Source: Luteimonas wenzhouensis
GTDB taxonomy: Bacteria > Pseudomonadota > Gammaproteobacteria > Xanthomonadales > Xanthomonadaceae
DNA length: 64,000 nt
Direction: 5' to 3'
Assembly (NCBI RefSeq): GCF_007859305.1
Contig: NZ_VOHE01000002.1
Location: 496,001-560,000 of the forward strand
Shown: in pieces, positions 9,025-17,901 of the stretch
Layout of the letters: the number at the start of each line of letters is the position of its first letter
Numbering within the stretch: position 1 is the first letter of the stretch
Program-made: the position numbers and the translations under genes
The notes under the pieces: generated by a model
What the model was told of the DNA's origin: nothing
The model's database searches: none
Seen by the model: only the letters and a program-made list of their open reading frames with translations

Positions 9025-10829
9025 TGGCGTTCACCCACGACCGGCGCGGTGGCGCCCCCGGCAAGCCGCCTGGCGACGACGGCGCGGCCGGCACCAAGGC
9101 CCCGATCGGGTCGCTGCGCACGCTGTGGCCTTTCGTCATGCGGCACAAGGCACTGTTCGTGGCCTGGCTGCTGGCGCTGGCCGGATCCTCGGCCGCCACC
9201 CTCGCCCTGCCGGTGGCGGTGCGCCAGATCATCGACCGCGGCTTCAGCAGCGGCAGCAACATCGACGCGACCTTCGCCATGGTGCTGCTGGTGGCGATCG
9301 CGCTGGCGCTGGCCACCGCGGCCCGCTTCTTCTTCGTCTCGCTGCTGGGCGAGCGCGTGGTCGCCGACCTGCGCAACCGCCTCTACGGCCACCTGGTGGG
9401 GCTCGACCAGGCCTTCTTCGAGCGTACCCGCAGCGGCGAACTCGTCTCGCGCCTCACCGCCGACACCGAGCTGCTGCGCAGCGTGATCGGCACGACCATG
9501 TCGGTGGCGCTGCGCAGCCTGGTGACTGTGGTGGGCAGCGTGGCCATGTTGCTGGTGACCAGCCCGAAGCTGGCGGTGTGGGCGCTGGTCGGGATCCCGC
9601 TGCTGGTGCTGCCGCTGGTGCTGGGCGGGCGGCGGCTGCAGAAGATCTCGCGCCAAAGCCAGGACCGCGTGGCCGACGCCAACGCCCTGGCCAGCGAGGC
9701 GCTGGGCGCGATCCGCACCGTGCAGGCGCATGCGCGCGAGGATTACGAGCGCGGCCGCTTCGCCGACGCGGTGGCTCTGTCGGTGGCCACGGCCCGGCGC
9801 CGGATCGGGGTGCAGGCGCTGGTGACCGCAGTGGCGATCTCGCTGATCTTCGGCGCGATCATCCTGGTGCTGTGGCTGGGCGCGCACGACGTGATCCGCG
9901 GCGAGATGACCGCCGGCACGCTCGGCCAGTTCGTGCTGTATGCATTGCTGGGCGCGGGCTCGGTGGGTGCGTTGGCCGAAGTGTGGAACGAACTGCAGCG
10001 CGCGGCCGGCGGCATGGGCCGGATCGGCGAGCTGCTGGCCGAGCGCAGCGGCATCGCCCCGCCGGCGCGGCCGGCCACGCTGCCGCGCCCGGTCCGCGGA
10101 GCGCTGCGGCTGGACGAGGTGACGTTCCACTACCCCACCCGGCCCGACGCGCCGGCGCTCGACCGCTTCAGCCTGGACGTCGCCCCCGGGGAAACCGTGG
10201 CCCTGGTCGGTCCCTCGGGCGCGGGCAAGAGCACGGTGTTCACGCTGCTGCTGCGCTTCCACGACCCGCAATCGGGCCGGATCGCGGTGGACGGCGTGGA
10301 CATCGCCAGCGTCGATCCGGTCGAACTGCGCGAATCGATCGCGATGGTGCCGCAGCAGCCAGCGATCTTCGCCGCCAGCGCGCGCGAGAACATCCGCTAC
10401 GGCCGCCTGGGCGCCAGCGACGCCGAGGTCGAGGCGGCCGCGCGCGCGGCCGAGGCGCACGACTTCATCACCGCCCTGCCGAACGGTTACGACGAGCAGT
10501 TGGGCGAACGCGGCGCGCGCCTGTCCGGCGGCCAGCAGCAGCGCATCGCGATCGCCCGCGCGCTGCTGCGCGACGCCCCGATCCTGCTGCTGGACGAGGC
10601 CACCTCCGCGCTCGATGCGCAGAGCGAACGGGCGGTGCAGACCGCGCTCGAACACCTGATGGAGGGCCGCACCACCCTCGTCGTCGCGCACCGGCTGGCC
10701 ACCGTGCTCAAGGCCGACCGGATCGTGGTCATGGACCACGGCCGCATCGTCGCCCAGGGTACGCACGACGAACTGCTCGCCCAGGGCGGCCTCTACGCCG
10801 AGCTGGCGAAGCTGCAGTTCATCGACTGA
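9024..10829 (+). CDS. ABC exporter, fused permease and ATPase (MsbA/BmrA type)
   Basis: A 601-residue half-transporter that should work as a homodimer in the inner membrane. Six transmembrane helices lie between about 35 and 310. The nucleotide-binding domain has Walker [10 protein letters not shown] (396-404), Q-loop near VPQQPAIF, signature LSGGQQQR (500-507), Walker B ILLLDEA (520-526) and the H-loop His555. All catalytic motifs are intact. The N-terminal 30 residues are hydrophilic and Gly-rich. Substrate cannot be read from sequence; the general class exports lipids, peptides or drugs. It is last in the sigma factor operon, starting on the yigZ stop codon. Its 3' end overlaps the convergent AraC gene by 11 bp. 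Confidence 0.92.
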   Translation: MAFTHDRRGGAPGKPPGDDGAAGTKAPIGSLRTLWPFVMRHKALFVAWLLALAGSSAATLALPVAVRQIIDRGFSSGSNIDATFAMVLLVAIALALATAARFFFVSLLGERVVADLRNRLYGHLVGLDQAFFERTRSGELVSRLTADTELLRSVIGTTMSVALRSLVTVVGSVAMLLVTSPKLAVWALVGIPLLVLPLVLGGRRLQKISRQSQDRVADANALASEALGAIRTVQAHAREDYERGRFADAVALSVATARRRIGVQALVTAVAISLIFGAIILVLWLGAHDVIRGEMTAGTLGQFVLYALLGAGSVGALAEVWNELQRAAGGMGRIGELLAERSGIAPPARPATLPRPVRGALRLDEVTFHYPTRPDAPALDRFSLDVAPGETVALVGPSGAGKSTVFTLLLRFHDPQSGRIAVDGVDIASVDPVELRESIAMVPQQPAIFAASARENIRYGRLGASDAEVEAAARAAEAHDFITALPNGYDEQLGERGARLSGGQQQRIAIARALLRDAPILLLDEATSALDAQSERAVQTALEHLMEGRTTLVVAHRLATVLKADRIVVMDHGRIVAQGTHDELLAQGGLYAELAKLQFID

Positions 10830-11676
10830 TCCCGGCGGCCGCGACCGCGGGCGGCGCTGCGCCAACCTTGCGCCACTCGCGCGGCGAGTGCCCGGTCTGC
10901 GCCTTGAACGCGCGCGAGAGCGCGGCCTCGCTCCCGTAGCCCACCTGCGAAGCGACGATCTTCAGCGGCCGGCCTCGCCGCAGCGCCTGCTGGGCGAGGC
11001 TGATCCGCCAGGACTGCAGGTACTGCCCGGGGGTGACGCCGACCGTGTCGCGGAAGGTCGCCGCGAACACGCTGCGCGACATGCCCGCGATCCGGGCCAG
11101 TTCCTCCAGTGGCCACTCCTTCGCCGGCGCCTCATGCATCGCCACCAGCGCATGCCGCAGGCGCGGATGCGCCAGCCCCGACAGCATGCCCACGCGGATC
11201 TCGCCGCCGTGCAGCAGGTGGCGCAGCACCTGCACCATCACCACCTCGAACAGCCGCTCGACGATGGCCATGCGCCCGCATCGCGCGCCGAACGCCTCGT
11301 CGAACATGATCGACAGCAGCGGCTCCGCACCATCGAGTTCCTCCAGCGGTACGCACACGAAGGCGGGCAGGCCGGCCACGACCGGGCTGCCCCCGCCTCC
11401 CTCGAACGACAGATGCGCGCACACCATGTCGGCCCCGCGCTCGGCGTCGGTGATGAAGCGGTGCGCCATCGGCCGCGGATACAGCAGCAGGCTCGGCCTG
11501 GAGATGCGGATCTGCTCGCGGCCATGGACGAGATCGAGCACCCCGGCGCGCAGCAGGTGCAACTGTCCGTGTTCCCCGTCGTCCCCGACGGTGTTGACGC
11601 CGCACAGGGGACCGGCGTTGAAGACCCGGGCCCGCACCGGGAAGTGCGCCATCAATGCAGCCAACCGGTCGGTCAT
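10819..11676 (-). CDS. AraC-family transcriptional regulator with cupin-like sensor domain
   Basis: A 285-residue regulator. The N-terminal half (about 10-180) resembles the AraC cupin_6 sensor ([32 protein letters not shown]). The C-terminal half has two helix-turn-helix motifs: [21 protein letters not shown] and [20 protein letters not shown], then the HSPREWRK end of the family. Start chosen: ATG 11676 with AGGGAG seven bases upstream; a TTG six codons earlier is less likely. It is divergent from the exported haloperoxidase-like hydrolase across 160 bp, the usual arrangement for a regulator and its target, so control of that gene is a reasonable inference. The effector is unknown. Confidence 0.9.
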   Translation of the reverse strand: MTDRLAALMAHFPVRARVFNAGPLCGVNTVGDDGEHGQLHLLRAGVLDLVHGREQIRISRPSLLLYPRPMAHRFITDAERGADMVCAHLSFEGGGGSPVVAGLPAFVCVPLEELDGAEPLLSIMFDEAFGARCGRMAIVERLFEVVMVQVLRHLLHGGEIRVGMLSGLAHPRLRHALVAMHEAPAKEWPLEELARIAGMSRSVFAATFRDTVGVTPGQYLQSWRISLAQQALRRGRPLKIVASQVGYGSEAALSRAFKAQTGHSPREWRKVGAAPPAVAAAGISR

Positions 11677-11836
11677 GGGCGGACTCCCTGTCAACTTTTC
11701 AGGACTTTACATCACCAGATGTCCCGGCAACGCGCCCAGAGTATGCCTCGCCGGTCGACGACACCACGCAGGCGCCACCACCGCCCGCGATCCGCCCGGC
11801 CCCCTCCCCCAACTGCAAGTGCACGGAGACAACGCC

Positions 11837-12757
11837 ATGAACACCATTGCCCGTACCGTCGCAGCCGGCGCCCTGGCCCTGGCTGCCGCCACCGGCCCGC
11901 AGGCCGCTTCCGCCGCCACCATCGACGGCAACTTCGTCGTCACCGCGGACGGCGTGCGTCTCTACGTCAAGGACTGGGGCCCGAAGCACGGCCCGGTCGT
12001 CACCTTCAGCCACGGCTGGCCGCTGAGTTCGGACAGCTGGGAATCGCAGATGCTGTTCCTGGCCTCGAAGGGCTACCGCGTCGTCGCCCACGACCGCCGC
12101 GGCCACGGCCGCTCGAGCCAGCCGTGGGACGGCAACGACATGGACCACTACGCCGACGATCTGGCCGCGGTGATCGACGCCCTGGACCTGCGCGACGTCA
12201 CCGTGGTCGGCTTCTCCACCGGCGGCGGCGAAGTGGTCCGCTACATCAGCCGCCACGGCACTTCGCGGGTGAAGAAGGCGGTGCTGGTGTCCGCGGTCCC
12301 GCCGCTGATGCTCAGGACCGGCGACAACCCCGGCGGCCTGCCGATCGAGGTGTTCGACGGACTGCGCAAGGCTTCGATCGAGAACCGCTCGCAGCTGTAC
12401 CTCGACATCGCGTCCGGCCCGTTCTACGGCTTCAACCGCCCCGGCGCGACGCCGAACCAGGGCCTGATCCAATCGTTCTGGGCCCAGGGCATGCAGGGTG
12501 GGCACAAGAACACCTACGACTCGATCGCCGCGTTCTCGGCCACCGACTTCCGCGAGGACCTGAAGAAGATCGACGTACCCACCCTGGTGATCCACGGCGA
12601 CGACGACCAGATCGTGCCGATCGACCTCTCCGGACGCGCCTCCGCGGCGCTGGTCAAGGGGGCCGAGCTGATCGTCTACGAGGGCGGACCCCACGGCATC
12701 ACGGACACCCACAAGGAACGGCTCAACCAGGACCTGCTGGACTTCCTGTCGAAGTGA
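11837..12757 (+). CDS. Alpha/beta hydrolase, non-heme haloperoxidase (perhydrolase)-like, exported
   Basis: A 306-residue alpha/beta hydrolase close to cofactor-free bacterial haloperoxidases/esterases: [34 protein letters not shown], the nucleophile elbow GFSTGGGE with Ser127, acid Asp257 in GDDDQIVP and His286 in GGPHG. The family carries out ester hydrolysis and perhydrolysis of carboxylic acids; natural substrates are usually unknown. An N-terminal segment of about 26 residues ending in QAASA looks like a cleavable Sec signal, which is unusual because most relatives start directly at the catalytic domain; the product is probably periplasmic or secreted. GGAGA precedes the ATG. Divergent from the AraC regulator and followed by a good terminator, so it is probably monocistronic. 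Confidence 0.9.
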   Translation: MNTIARTVAAGALALAAATGPQAASAATIDGNFVVTADGVRLYVKDWGPKHGPVVTFSHGWPLSSDSWESQMLFLASKGYRVVAHDRRGHGRSSQPWDGNDMDHYADDLAAVIDALDLRDVTVVGFSTGGGEVVRYISRHGTSRVKKAVLVSAVPPLMLRTGDNPGGLPIEVFDGLRKASIENRSQLYLDIASGPFYGFNRPGATPNQGLIQSFWAQGMQGGHKNTYDSIAAFSATDFREDLKKIDVPTLVIHGDDDQIVPIDLSGRASAALVKGAELIVYEGGPHGITDTHKERLNQDLLDFLSK

Positions 12758-12784
12758 TCCGTCGCACCTGATCGTCCTGCCCCA

Positions 12785-12816
12785 GCCGGCCGCCGGAACT
12801 CCGCGGCCGGCTTTTT
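12785..12816 (+). terminator. Rho-independent terminator of the hydrolase gene
   Basis: A perfect 9-bp stem GCCGGCCGC / GCGGCCGGC (12785-12793 with 12803-12811) and a 9-base loop, followed directly by TTTTT (12812-12816), 27 bases after the hydrolase stop codon. Confidence 0.9.
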
Positions 12817-12832
12817 CCGTTCCGCAGGCCGC

Positions 12833-13165
12833 CCCTCCCCCGCGAGCGGGGGAGGGAGCAAGGCGCCCCCGTCTACCCCTCCCCCCGCTCGCGGGGGAGG
12901 CCGGGAGGGGGCACCGCGATCCCGCATGACAGGCACACGGCAACCTGCCCCCACCCCAACCCTCCCCCGCGAGCGGGGGAGGGAGCAAGGCGCCCCCGTC
13001 TACCCCTCCCCCCCGCTCGCGGGGGGAGGCCGGGAGGGGGCACCGCGGTCCCGCATGACAGGCACACGGCAACCTGCCCCCACCCAACCCTCCCCCCCCG
13101 AGCGGGGGAGGGAGCAAGACGCCGTGTCTACCCCTCCCCTGCACGCGGGGAAGGGAGCACGGTCA
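12833..13165. repeat. Tandem GC-palindrome (REP-like) array, period about 127 bp
   Basis: Fills most of the 584-bp convergent gap between the hydrolase and acyl-CoA dehydrogenase genes. Two full units and a degraded third repeat with a period of 127-128 bp. Each unit holds two near-perfect palindromes, CCCTCCCCCGC-GA-GCGGGGGAGGG and CCTCCCCCCGC-TC-GCGGGGGAGG, separated by about 25 bases. A spacer follows that includes GATCCCGCATGACAGGCACA, identical between units except one base. The spacer is itself flanked by complementary GGGAGGGGGC and GCCCCCACCC. A related cluster is at 54518-54702. The rest of the gap (13166-13341) shows no gene. Confidence 0.88.
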
Positions 13166-13341
13166 TTCGCCTCCACCCGCCCGACGTTACCGGAGCCCAG
13201 ATGCGCCGTGGCCGGTGGGCCTGCGCAGCGGACTCAAGGGGGAGGCGTTCGCGGAGCAGGCCCGCCGGCCGCGGCGCGGTCCATCGCTGCCCCGCAACCA
13301 TCGACCGCGGCCAACGCCCATCGGGAAAACACCAGCGCCGA

Positions 13342-14964
13342 TCACGAGCCCCCGGCCCGCTCCAGGACCAGATCGAAATCCGCGTCCGGCGCCAACGCTC
13401 CGTACACCCCGGCCCCGGCTCCCCCGAGCCGGCTGCGGCAGAACGCCCCCGCCAGCGGACTCCCGGCCGACAACAGCACTGCCGCCTGCAGCTGCACCGC
13501 CAACGCCGCCACCAGCGACCGCGCCTGCGCCTGTTCCATCGACGCACCCAGCGCCCCGCGCAACCGCGCCAGCCCCGCATCGTAGGCCGCCGCCTGGCCG
13601 CCCACCGACTCGAGGAACGACACCAGCGCCGCCCCCGTCTCCGGCTCGCGAGCGAGCGCCCGCAGCACGTCCAGGCACTGGATGTTGCCGCTGCCTTCCC
13701 AGATCGAGTTGAGCGGCGCCTGCCGGTACAGCCGCGGCAGCAGCGATTCCTCCACGTATCCAGCGCCGCCCAGGCACTCCTGCGCCTCGTTGACGAACCC
13801 CGCCGCCCGCTTGCAGATCCAGAACTTCCCGATCGCGGTCGCGATCCGCGCGAACGCCGCCTGCGACGCGTCGCGTGGCGCCGCATCCACCGCCCCGGCC
13901 ACCCGCATCGACAGCGCCAGCGCCGCCTCCGCCTCGAGCGCCAGGTCCGCCAGCACGTTGCGCATCAGCGGCTGCTCCACCAGCCGCCGCCCGAACGCCC
14001 GCCGGTGCCGGCAATGGTGCAGCGCCTGCGCCAGCGCCATCCGCATCAGCCCCGCCGAACCCAGCATGCAGTCCAGGCGCGTGAGCATGACCATCTGGAT
14101 GATGGTCGCGACCCCGCGCCCCTCCTCGCCGACGCGATAGGCCCGCGCCGCGTCGAACTCGATCTCCGAGGACGCATTGCTCCAGTCGCCCAGCTTGTCC
14201 TTGAGCCGCATCAGCCGGAAGCCGTTGAGCGCGCCGTCCGGCAGCCGCCGCGGCAGCAGGAAACAGGTCAGTCCGCCCGGCGCCTGCGCCAGCACCAGGA
14301 AGGCGTCGCTCATCGGCGCCGAGAAGAACCATTTGTGCCCGCGCAGCACGTATCCGCCATCGGCCTGCGGCGTCGCCGTGGTGGTGTTGGCGCGCACGTC
14401 GCTTCCGCCCTGCTTCTCGGTCATGCCCATTCCGAGCGTCACCCCCGGCTTGTCGGCCATGGGCACGTCGCGCGGGTCGTAGCGGCAGGACGCCACCTTG
14501 GCCACCCATTCCCCAAGCGAGGGCTCGCGCGCCAGCACCGGCACCGCGGCATGGGTCATGGTGAGCGGGCAGCTGGTACCGGGCTCGGCCTGGTAATGCA
14601 GGTAGGACAGCGCGGCGCGCGCCACGTGCGCGCCCGGTTCCGGGCTCGCCCACGACAGCGCGGCCACCCCGCCGGCGATCGCTGCCTCCATGATCCGGTG
14701 GTAGTGCGGATGGAACTCCACCGTGTCGATGCGGCGCCCCTGGCCGTCGTGCGTGCGCAGCCGTGGCCGGTCGCGGTGCGCATCGAAGGACCACGCCAGC
14801 AGCTCGCCACCGGCCAGCGCGCCGTAGCGGGCCACGGCGTCTGCGAACGCGCCGCCGCCCTCGCGCGCCAGCGCCTCGCGCAGCGCGGCATCGTCGCGCC
14901 ACAGGTCGCACGGCCCGAACTGCGGCGGCTGGTTCTCTACGGCGTGGGTCGCGAACGCGTCCAT
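13342..14964 (-). CDS. aidB: AidB-like acyl-CoA dehydrogenase family protein
   Basis: A 540-residue FAD enzyme, matching the length of E. coli AidB (541) rather than short-chain acyl-CoA dehydrogenases (about 380). AidB-type blocks are present: LGMGMTEKQGGSDVRANTT (about 177-195), GHKWFFSAPMSDA, VATIIQMVMLTRLDC and IWEGSGNIQCLDVLRAL near 435-451. AidB binds FAD and DNA and is induced by alkylation in E. coli; relatives are often annotated isovaleryl-CoA dehydrogenase, and the true activity is uncertain. Start chosen: ATG 14964 with GAGGGAG upstream; a GTG one codon earlier is less likely. Monocistronic by position, ending in a convergent gap filled by palindromes. Confidence 0.9.
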   Translation of the reverse strand: MDAFATHAVENQPPQFGPCDLWRDDAALREALAREGGGAFADAVARYGALAGGELLAWSFDAHRDRPRLRTHDGQGRRIDTVEFHPHYHRIMEAAIAGGVAALSWASPEPGAHVARAALSYLHYQAEPGTSCPLTMTHAAVPVLAREPSLGEWVAKVASCRYDPRDVPMADKPGVTLGMGMTEKQGGSDVRANTTTATPQADGGYVLRGHKWFFSAPMSDAFLVLAQAPGGLTCFLLPRRLPDGALNGFRLMRLKDKLGDWSNASSEIEFDAARAYRVGEEGRGVATIIQMVMLTRLDCMLGSAGLMRMALAQALHHCRHRRAFGRRLVEQPLMRNVLADLALEAEAALALSMRVAGAVDAAPRDASQAAFARIATAIGKFWICKRAAGFVNEAQECLGGAGYVEESLLPRLYRQAPLNSIWEGSGNIQCLDVLRALAREPETGAALVSFLESVGGQAAAYDAGLARLRGALGASMEQAQARSLVAALAVQLQAAVLLSAGSPLAGAFCRSRLGGAGAGVYGALAPDADFDLVLERAGGS

Positions 14965-15065
14965 CACTCTCCCTCATTCCCGGCGCCTGCGGCACGCCCG
15001 TGCCCGCGGCACCCGGCGTACCTGCCCGGCACGGTCGCGCAGCCGGGCGGCCATGTCCAGCCCAC

Positions 15066-15090
15066 AAAAAAGCCCCGCCGGAGCGGGGCT
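15066..15090 (-). terminator. Rho-independent terminator of the cold-shock gene
   Basis: Read on the minus strand: AGCCCCGC, a short loop, GCGGGGCT, then a run of six T (15071-15066). The stem starts about 25 bases after the csp stop codon. Confidence 0.92.
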
Positions 15091-15114
15091 TGAAGAGCGT
15101 GCCTGTCGGGCTTC

Positions 15115-15321
15115 TCAGGCGACCGGCTGGACCCCGGCGGCCTGCGCGCCCTTCGGGCCCTGGGTGACTTCGTACTGGACGCGCTGTCCCTCCTGCAGGC
15201 TGCGGAAGCCCTTGGCGTCGATCGCCGAATAATGGACGAACACATCCGCGCTGCCGTCTTCCGGCGCGATGAACCCGAACCCCTTGGCGTCGTTGAACCA
15301 CTTCACTGTGCCGTATTGCAT
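15115..15321 (-). CDS. Cold-shock protein, CspA family
   Basis: A 68-residue single cold-shock domain that binds single-stranded RNA/DNA and acts as an RNA chaperone. RNP1 is KGFGFI (13-18) and RNP2 is VFVHYS (27-32); the Trp/Phe positions in [12 protein letters not shown] are intact. The start at 15321 gives the standard length; the longer open frame to 15426 would overlap the MTIP gene and has no family match. A promoter and a 5' leader of about 66 bases lie upstream, long enough for the temperature-dependent leader control known for csp mRNAs, though no cold box was identified. Confidence 0.96.
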   Translation of the reverse strand: MQYGTVKWFNDAKGFGFIAPEDGSADVFVHYSAIDAKGFRSLQEGQRVQYEVTQGPKGAQAAGVQPVA

Positions 15322-15393
15322 GACTCGTCGAACCTCGTGATGGCTGGTGGCGCCCGGTCGGCCATACAACAGCCGCCCTCCCCGGACCAGCCG

Positions 15394-15422
15394 AGTATGC
15401 AAAGCATCAGGGGCGTATGCAA
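15394..15422 (-). promoter_or_regulatory. Sigma-70-type promoter of the cold-shock gene
   Basis: Minus strand: -35 TTGCAT (15422-15417), exactly 17 bases, then -10 CATACT (15399-15394). Predicted transcription start near 15387, about 66 bases before the csp ATG. The -35 box abuts the stop codon of the upstream MTIP gene, so csp can be expressed independently of the purine salvage genes. Confidence 0.65.
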
Positions 15423-16181
15423 TCATCGGGCCAGAAGCGCCGACACCAGCGCCGGGATGCCGGCCGAGGCCGCGGCCACGTTCGCCAGCACCTCCTCGAG
15501 GGTAATGGTTTCATCCGGATCGGGCCCGGCGCCGGCCGCCCAGTTGGCGACGATCGCCAGGCAGGCGTAGTCCAGCCCCATCTCACGCGCCAGGCCCGCC
15601 TCGGGCATGCCGGTCATGCCGACGAGGTCGCAGCCGTCGCGGCGCATGCGCGCGATCTCGGCCTTCGTCTCCAGCCGCGGCCCCTGGGTGGCGCCGTAGC
15701 AGCCGCCGTCCACCACGGCGACGCGCGCCTCGGCCGCCGCGGCCAGCACCCGCGCGCGCAGCGCGGGCGTGTACGGATCTCCGAAGTCCACGTGCAGCAC
15801 TTCGCTGCCCGGTTCCTCGCAGATGGTCGCGATCCGGCCCCAGGTGTAGTCGATCAGCTGGTCGGGACAGGCCAGCACCCGCGGGCCGAAGCGCCCGGTG
15901 ATGCCGCCGACGGTGTTGAGTGCCAGTACGCGGCGGGCGCCCAGCGCCTTGAGCGCGGCGAGGTTGGCGCGGTAGTTCACCCGGTGCGGGGGCACCGAGT
16001 GCGACTCGCCGTGGCGGGCGAGGAAGGCGACCCGGCGGCCGCCCAGCGTGCCGACGCGGACCGGCCCCGACGGGGTGCCGTACGGGGTGTCGGGCTGGTG
16101 GCTGGAGACGTCCTGCAGCTCGGCCAGCGCGTACAGGCCGGTGCCGCCGATGACGGCAAGTTCGATCGGATCGTGGTGCAT
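15423..16181 (-). CDS. S-methyl-5'-thioinosine phosphorylase (MTAP family)
   Basis: A 252-residue nucleoside phosphorylase of the MTAP/PNP-II family: VIGGTGLY at the N-terminus, [21 protein letters not shown] for phosphate and ribose contacts, [28 protein letters not shown] and [16 protein letters not shown]. In Pseudomonas and Xanthomonas this form acts on methylthioinosine from polyamine and quorum-signal metabolism, after deamination of methylthioadenosine; choosing MTI over MTA here rests on that taxonomy. The start is ambiguous between ATG 16181 and ATG 16199, and neither has a good ribosome binding site. It follows nagZ and hpt on the same strand, and purine salvage with hpt is coherent because hypoxanthine is the product of MTI phosphorolysis. 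Confidence 0.87.
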   Translation of the reverse strand: MHHDPIELAVIGGTGLYALAELQDVSSHQPDTPYGTPSGPVRVGTLGGRRVAFLARHGESHSVPPHRVNYRANLAALKALGARRVLALNTVGGITGRFGPRVLACPDQLIDYTWGRIATICEEPGSEVLHVDFGDPYTPALRARVLAAAAEARVAVVDGGCYGATQGPRLETKAEIARMRRDGCDLVGMTGMPEAGLAREMGLDYACLAIVANWAAGAGPDPDETITLEEVLANVAAASAGIPALVSALLAR

Positions 16182-16246
16182 GTCGGGTCGGGCTGGCATG
16201 GGGCGGGCAGGATAGCGCGCCGCCTCGGCGCGGTGCCCGCGGGGGC

Positions 16247-16807
16247 TCAGTCGCCCAGCGCGTAGATCCCGGGCAGGTTGCGTCCCTGCTCGTGGAAGTC
16301 CATGCCGAAACCGAACACGTAGCGGTCGGGCACCTCGACCCCGCTGTAGTCGGCGCAGATGTCGTCCACGCAGCGGTCGTGGGCCTTGGTGGCGAGCACC
16401 GCGATCCGCACGTCGATCGCGCCCTGGTCCTCGCACCAGTACTTCACCGCCTTGAGCGTGTGGCCCTCGTCGAGGATGTCGTCGACCAGCAGCACCCGGC
16501 GCCCGCGCATCGGCGTGGCCGGGCGGTGCAGCCAGGCCAGGCGCGAGCCGGTGGTGGCGCCGCGGTAGCGGGTGGCGTGCAGGTAGTCGAACTCGACATC
16601 GAGTCCGCGTTCGCCCAGCGCGAAGGCCAGCTGGCCGGCGAACGGCAGGCCGCCATGCATCACCGTGACGAACAGCGGCGGCTGCTCGTCGTCGGCGTAG
16701 TCGGGATGGATCGCGTCGGCGATGTCCTCGATCGCATCCTCGAGCTCCTCGCGGTCGAACAGCAGTTCGGCCGCATCCATGATTTCCGAGAGCTTCGGTA
16801 CGTTCAT
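16247..16807 (-). CDS. hpt: Hypoxanthine(-guanine) phosphoribosyltransferase
   Basis: A 186-residue type I phosphoribosyltransferase. The PRPP-binding loop VLLVDDILDEGHT spans 105-117. FVTVMHGGLPFAGQLA supplies the PPi loop, and VFGFGMDF near the C-terminus is the purine-binding segment. It converts hypoxanthine (and possibly guanine) plus PRPP to the nucleotide. The ATG overlaps the nagZ stop codon by 4 bp (ATGA), so it is translationally coupled to nagZ. The downstream thioinosine phosphorylase releases hypoxanthine, which gives a short salvage route. Confidence 0.93.
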   Translation of the reverse strand: MNVPKLSEIMDAAELLFDREELEDAIEDIADAIHPDYADDEQPPLFVTVMHGGLPFAGQLAFALGERGLDVEFDYLHATRYRGATTGSRLAWLHRPATPMRGRRVLLVDDILDEGHTLKAVKYWCEDQGAIDVRIAVLATKAHDRCVDDICADYSGVEVPDRYVFGFGMDFHEQGRNLPGIYALGD

Positions 16808-17811
16808 GCCATCTGCCCCATGCGTGCGGCCAGCCGCGCCTGCGCGCCGCCGTAGCGCGCATCGGCCAGCAGGCCGTCCCAGCCCAGCGCACCGCGGCCC
16901 AGCAGGCCGACCAGCGCCATCGTGTTGAGGCTGCGGTTCGCGACCGCCGCCAGCGATTCCTCCACCAGCTCCGGGTGGCAGACCAGGACCACGTCGCAGC
17001 CGGCGTCCAGGTGCGCGTCCACGCGCGCCTTCACCCCGCCGGCGGAGAACGCCGCGGCCATGCCGATATCGTCGGAGAACACCACGCCGCGGAAGCCGAG
17101 CTCGCCGCGCAGGATGTCGTTGATCCAGCGCGAGGAGTAACCGGCCGGCTCCGGCGCCACCTGCGGATAGACCACGTGCGCCAGCATCACCGCATCGGCC
17201 CCGGCCTCGATGCCGGCGACGAACGGCACCAGGTCGTGGGCGCGGATCTCGTCGAGCGTGCGCGGATCGACCGCGGTGTCGAAGTGGGTGTCCTCGCGCA
17301 CCGTGCCGTGGCCGGGGAAATGCTTGAGCGTGGCGGCCATGCCCACCGCGTGCATGCCGCGCACGTAGGCGCGGGTGAACTCGGCCACCACCTGCGGGTC
17401 CTCGGAGAACGCACGGTCGCCGATCGCGAGGTTGCCGTGGCCGACGTCGACCACCGGCGCGAAGCTCAGGTCCAGGCCGGTGGCGCGGATCTCGCTGGCC
17501 ATCAGCCAGGCGTGCTCCTCGGCCAGGCGCAGCGCGCCCTCCGGATCCTCGCGGTACAGGCGGCCGAAGCCTTCCAGCGCGGGCAGGTCGCTGAAGCCCT
17601 CGCGGAAGCGCTGCACGCGCCCGCCTTCCTGGTCGACGCAAATCAGCACGGGCCGCGGCGCGGCCTCACGGATCGCCGCGCACAGCTCGGTCACTTGCGC
17701 CCGCGAGGCGAAGTTGCGCTTGAACAGGATCACGCCCGCGCAGGCGTCGTTCTGCAGCCAGTCGCGCTCCTGGGCGCCGAGTTCAAGGCCGGCAATGCCG
17801 ATCACGAGCAT
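16804..17811 (-). CDS. nagZ: Beta-N-acetylhexosaminidase NagZ (GH3)
   Basis: A 335-residue cytoplasmic glycoside hydrolase family 3 enzyme that removes N-acetylglucosamine from anhydromuropeptides during cell wall recycling. Signatures: GVILFKRN (41-48), DQEGGRVQRF, ATLKHFPGHGTVREDTH with the catalytic His loop, and GVVFSDDIGMAA with the nucleophile Asp. Start chosen: ATG 17811 preceded by AAGGAGA; the 14-codon longer frame upstream lacks a family match. Length is normal. First gene of the nagZ-hpt-MTIP series. Confidence 0.96.
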   Translation of the reverse strand: MLVIGIAGLELGAQERDWLQNDACAGVILFKRNFASRAQVTELCAAIREAAPRPVLICVDQEGGRVQRFREGFSDLPALEGFGRLYREDPEGALRLAEEHAWLMASEIRATGLDLSFAPVVDVGHGNLAIGDRAFSEDPQVVAEFTRAYVRGMHAVGMAATLKHFPGHGTVREDTHFDTAVDPRTLDEIRAHDLVPFVAGIEAGADAVMLAHVVYPQVAPEPAGYSSRWINDILRGELGFRGVVFSDDIGMAAAFSAGGVKARVDAHLDAGCDVVLVCHPELVEESLAAVANRSLNTMALVGLLGRGALGWDGLLADARYGGAQARLAARMGQMA

Positions 17812-17901
17812 CCGGGCGGTCTCCTTCACGTGCGCGGTCGCGCACCGGCACATTGTGGCAGATGGCCGCGCACACGGCGGCCCCGCGACCGCCGGCGGTC
17901 T

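Noticed and set aside
12833..13165. CRISPR array
   Set aside because: Units are 127 bp with long palindromes and nearly identical spacers. A CRISPR needs short direct repeats with unrelated spacers, and there are no cas genes in the window.
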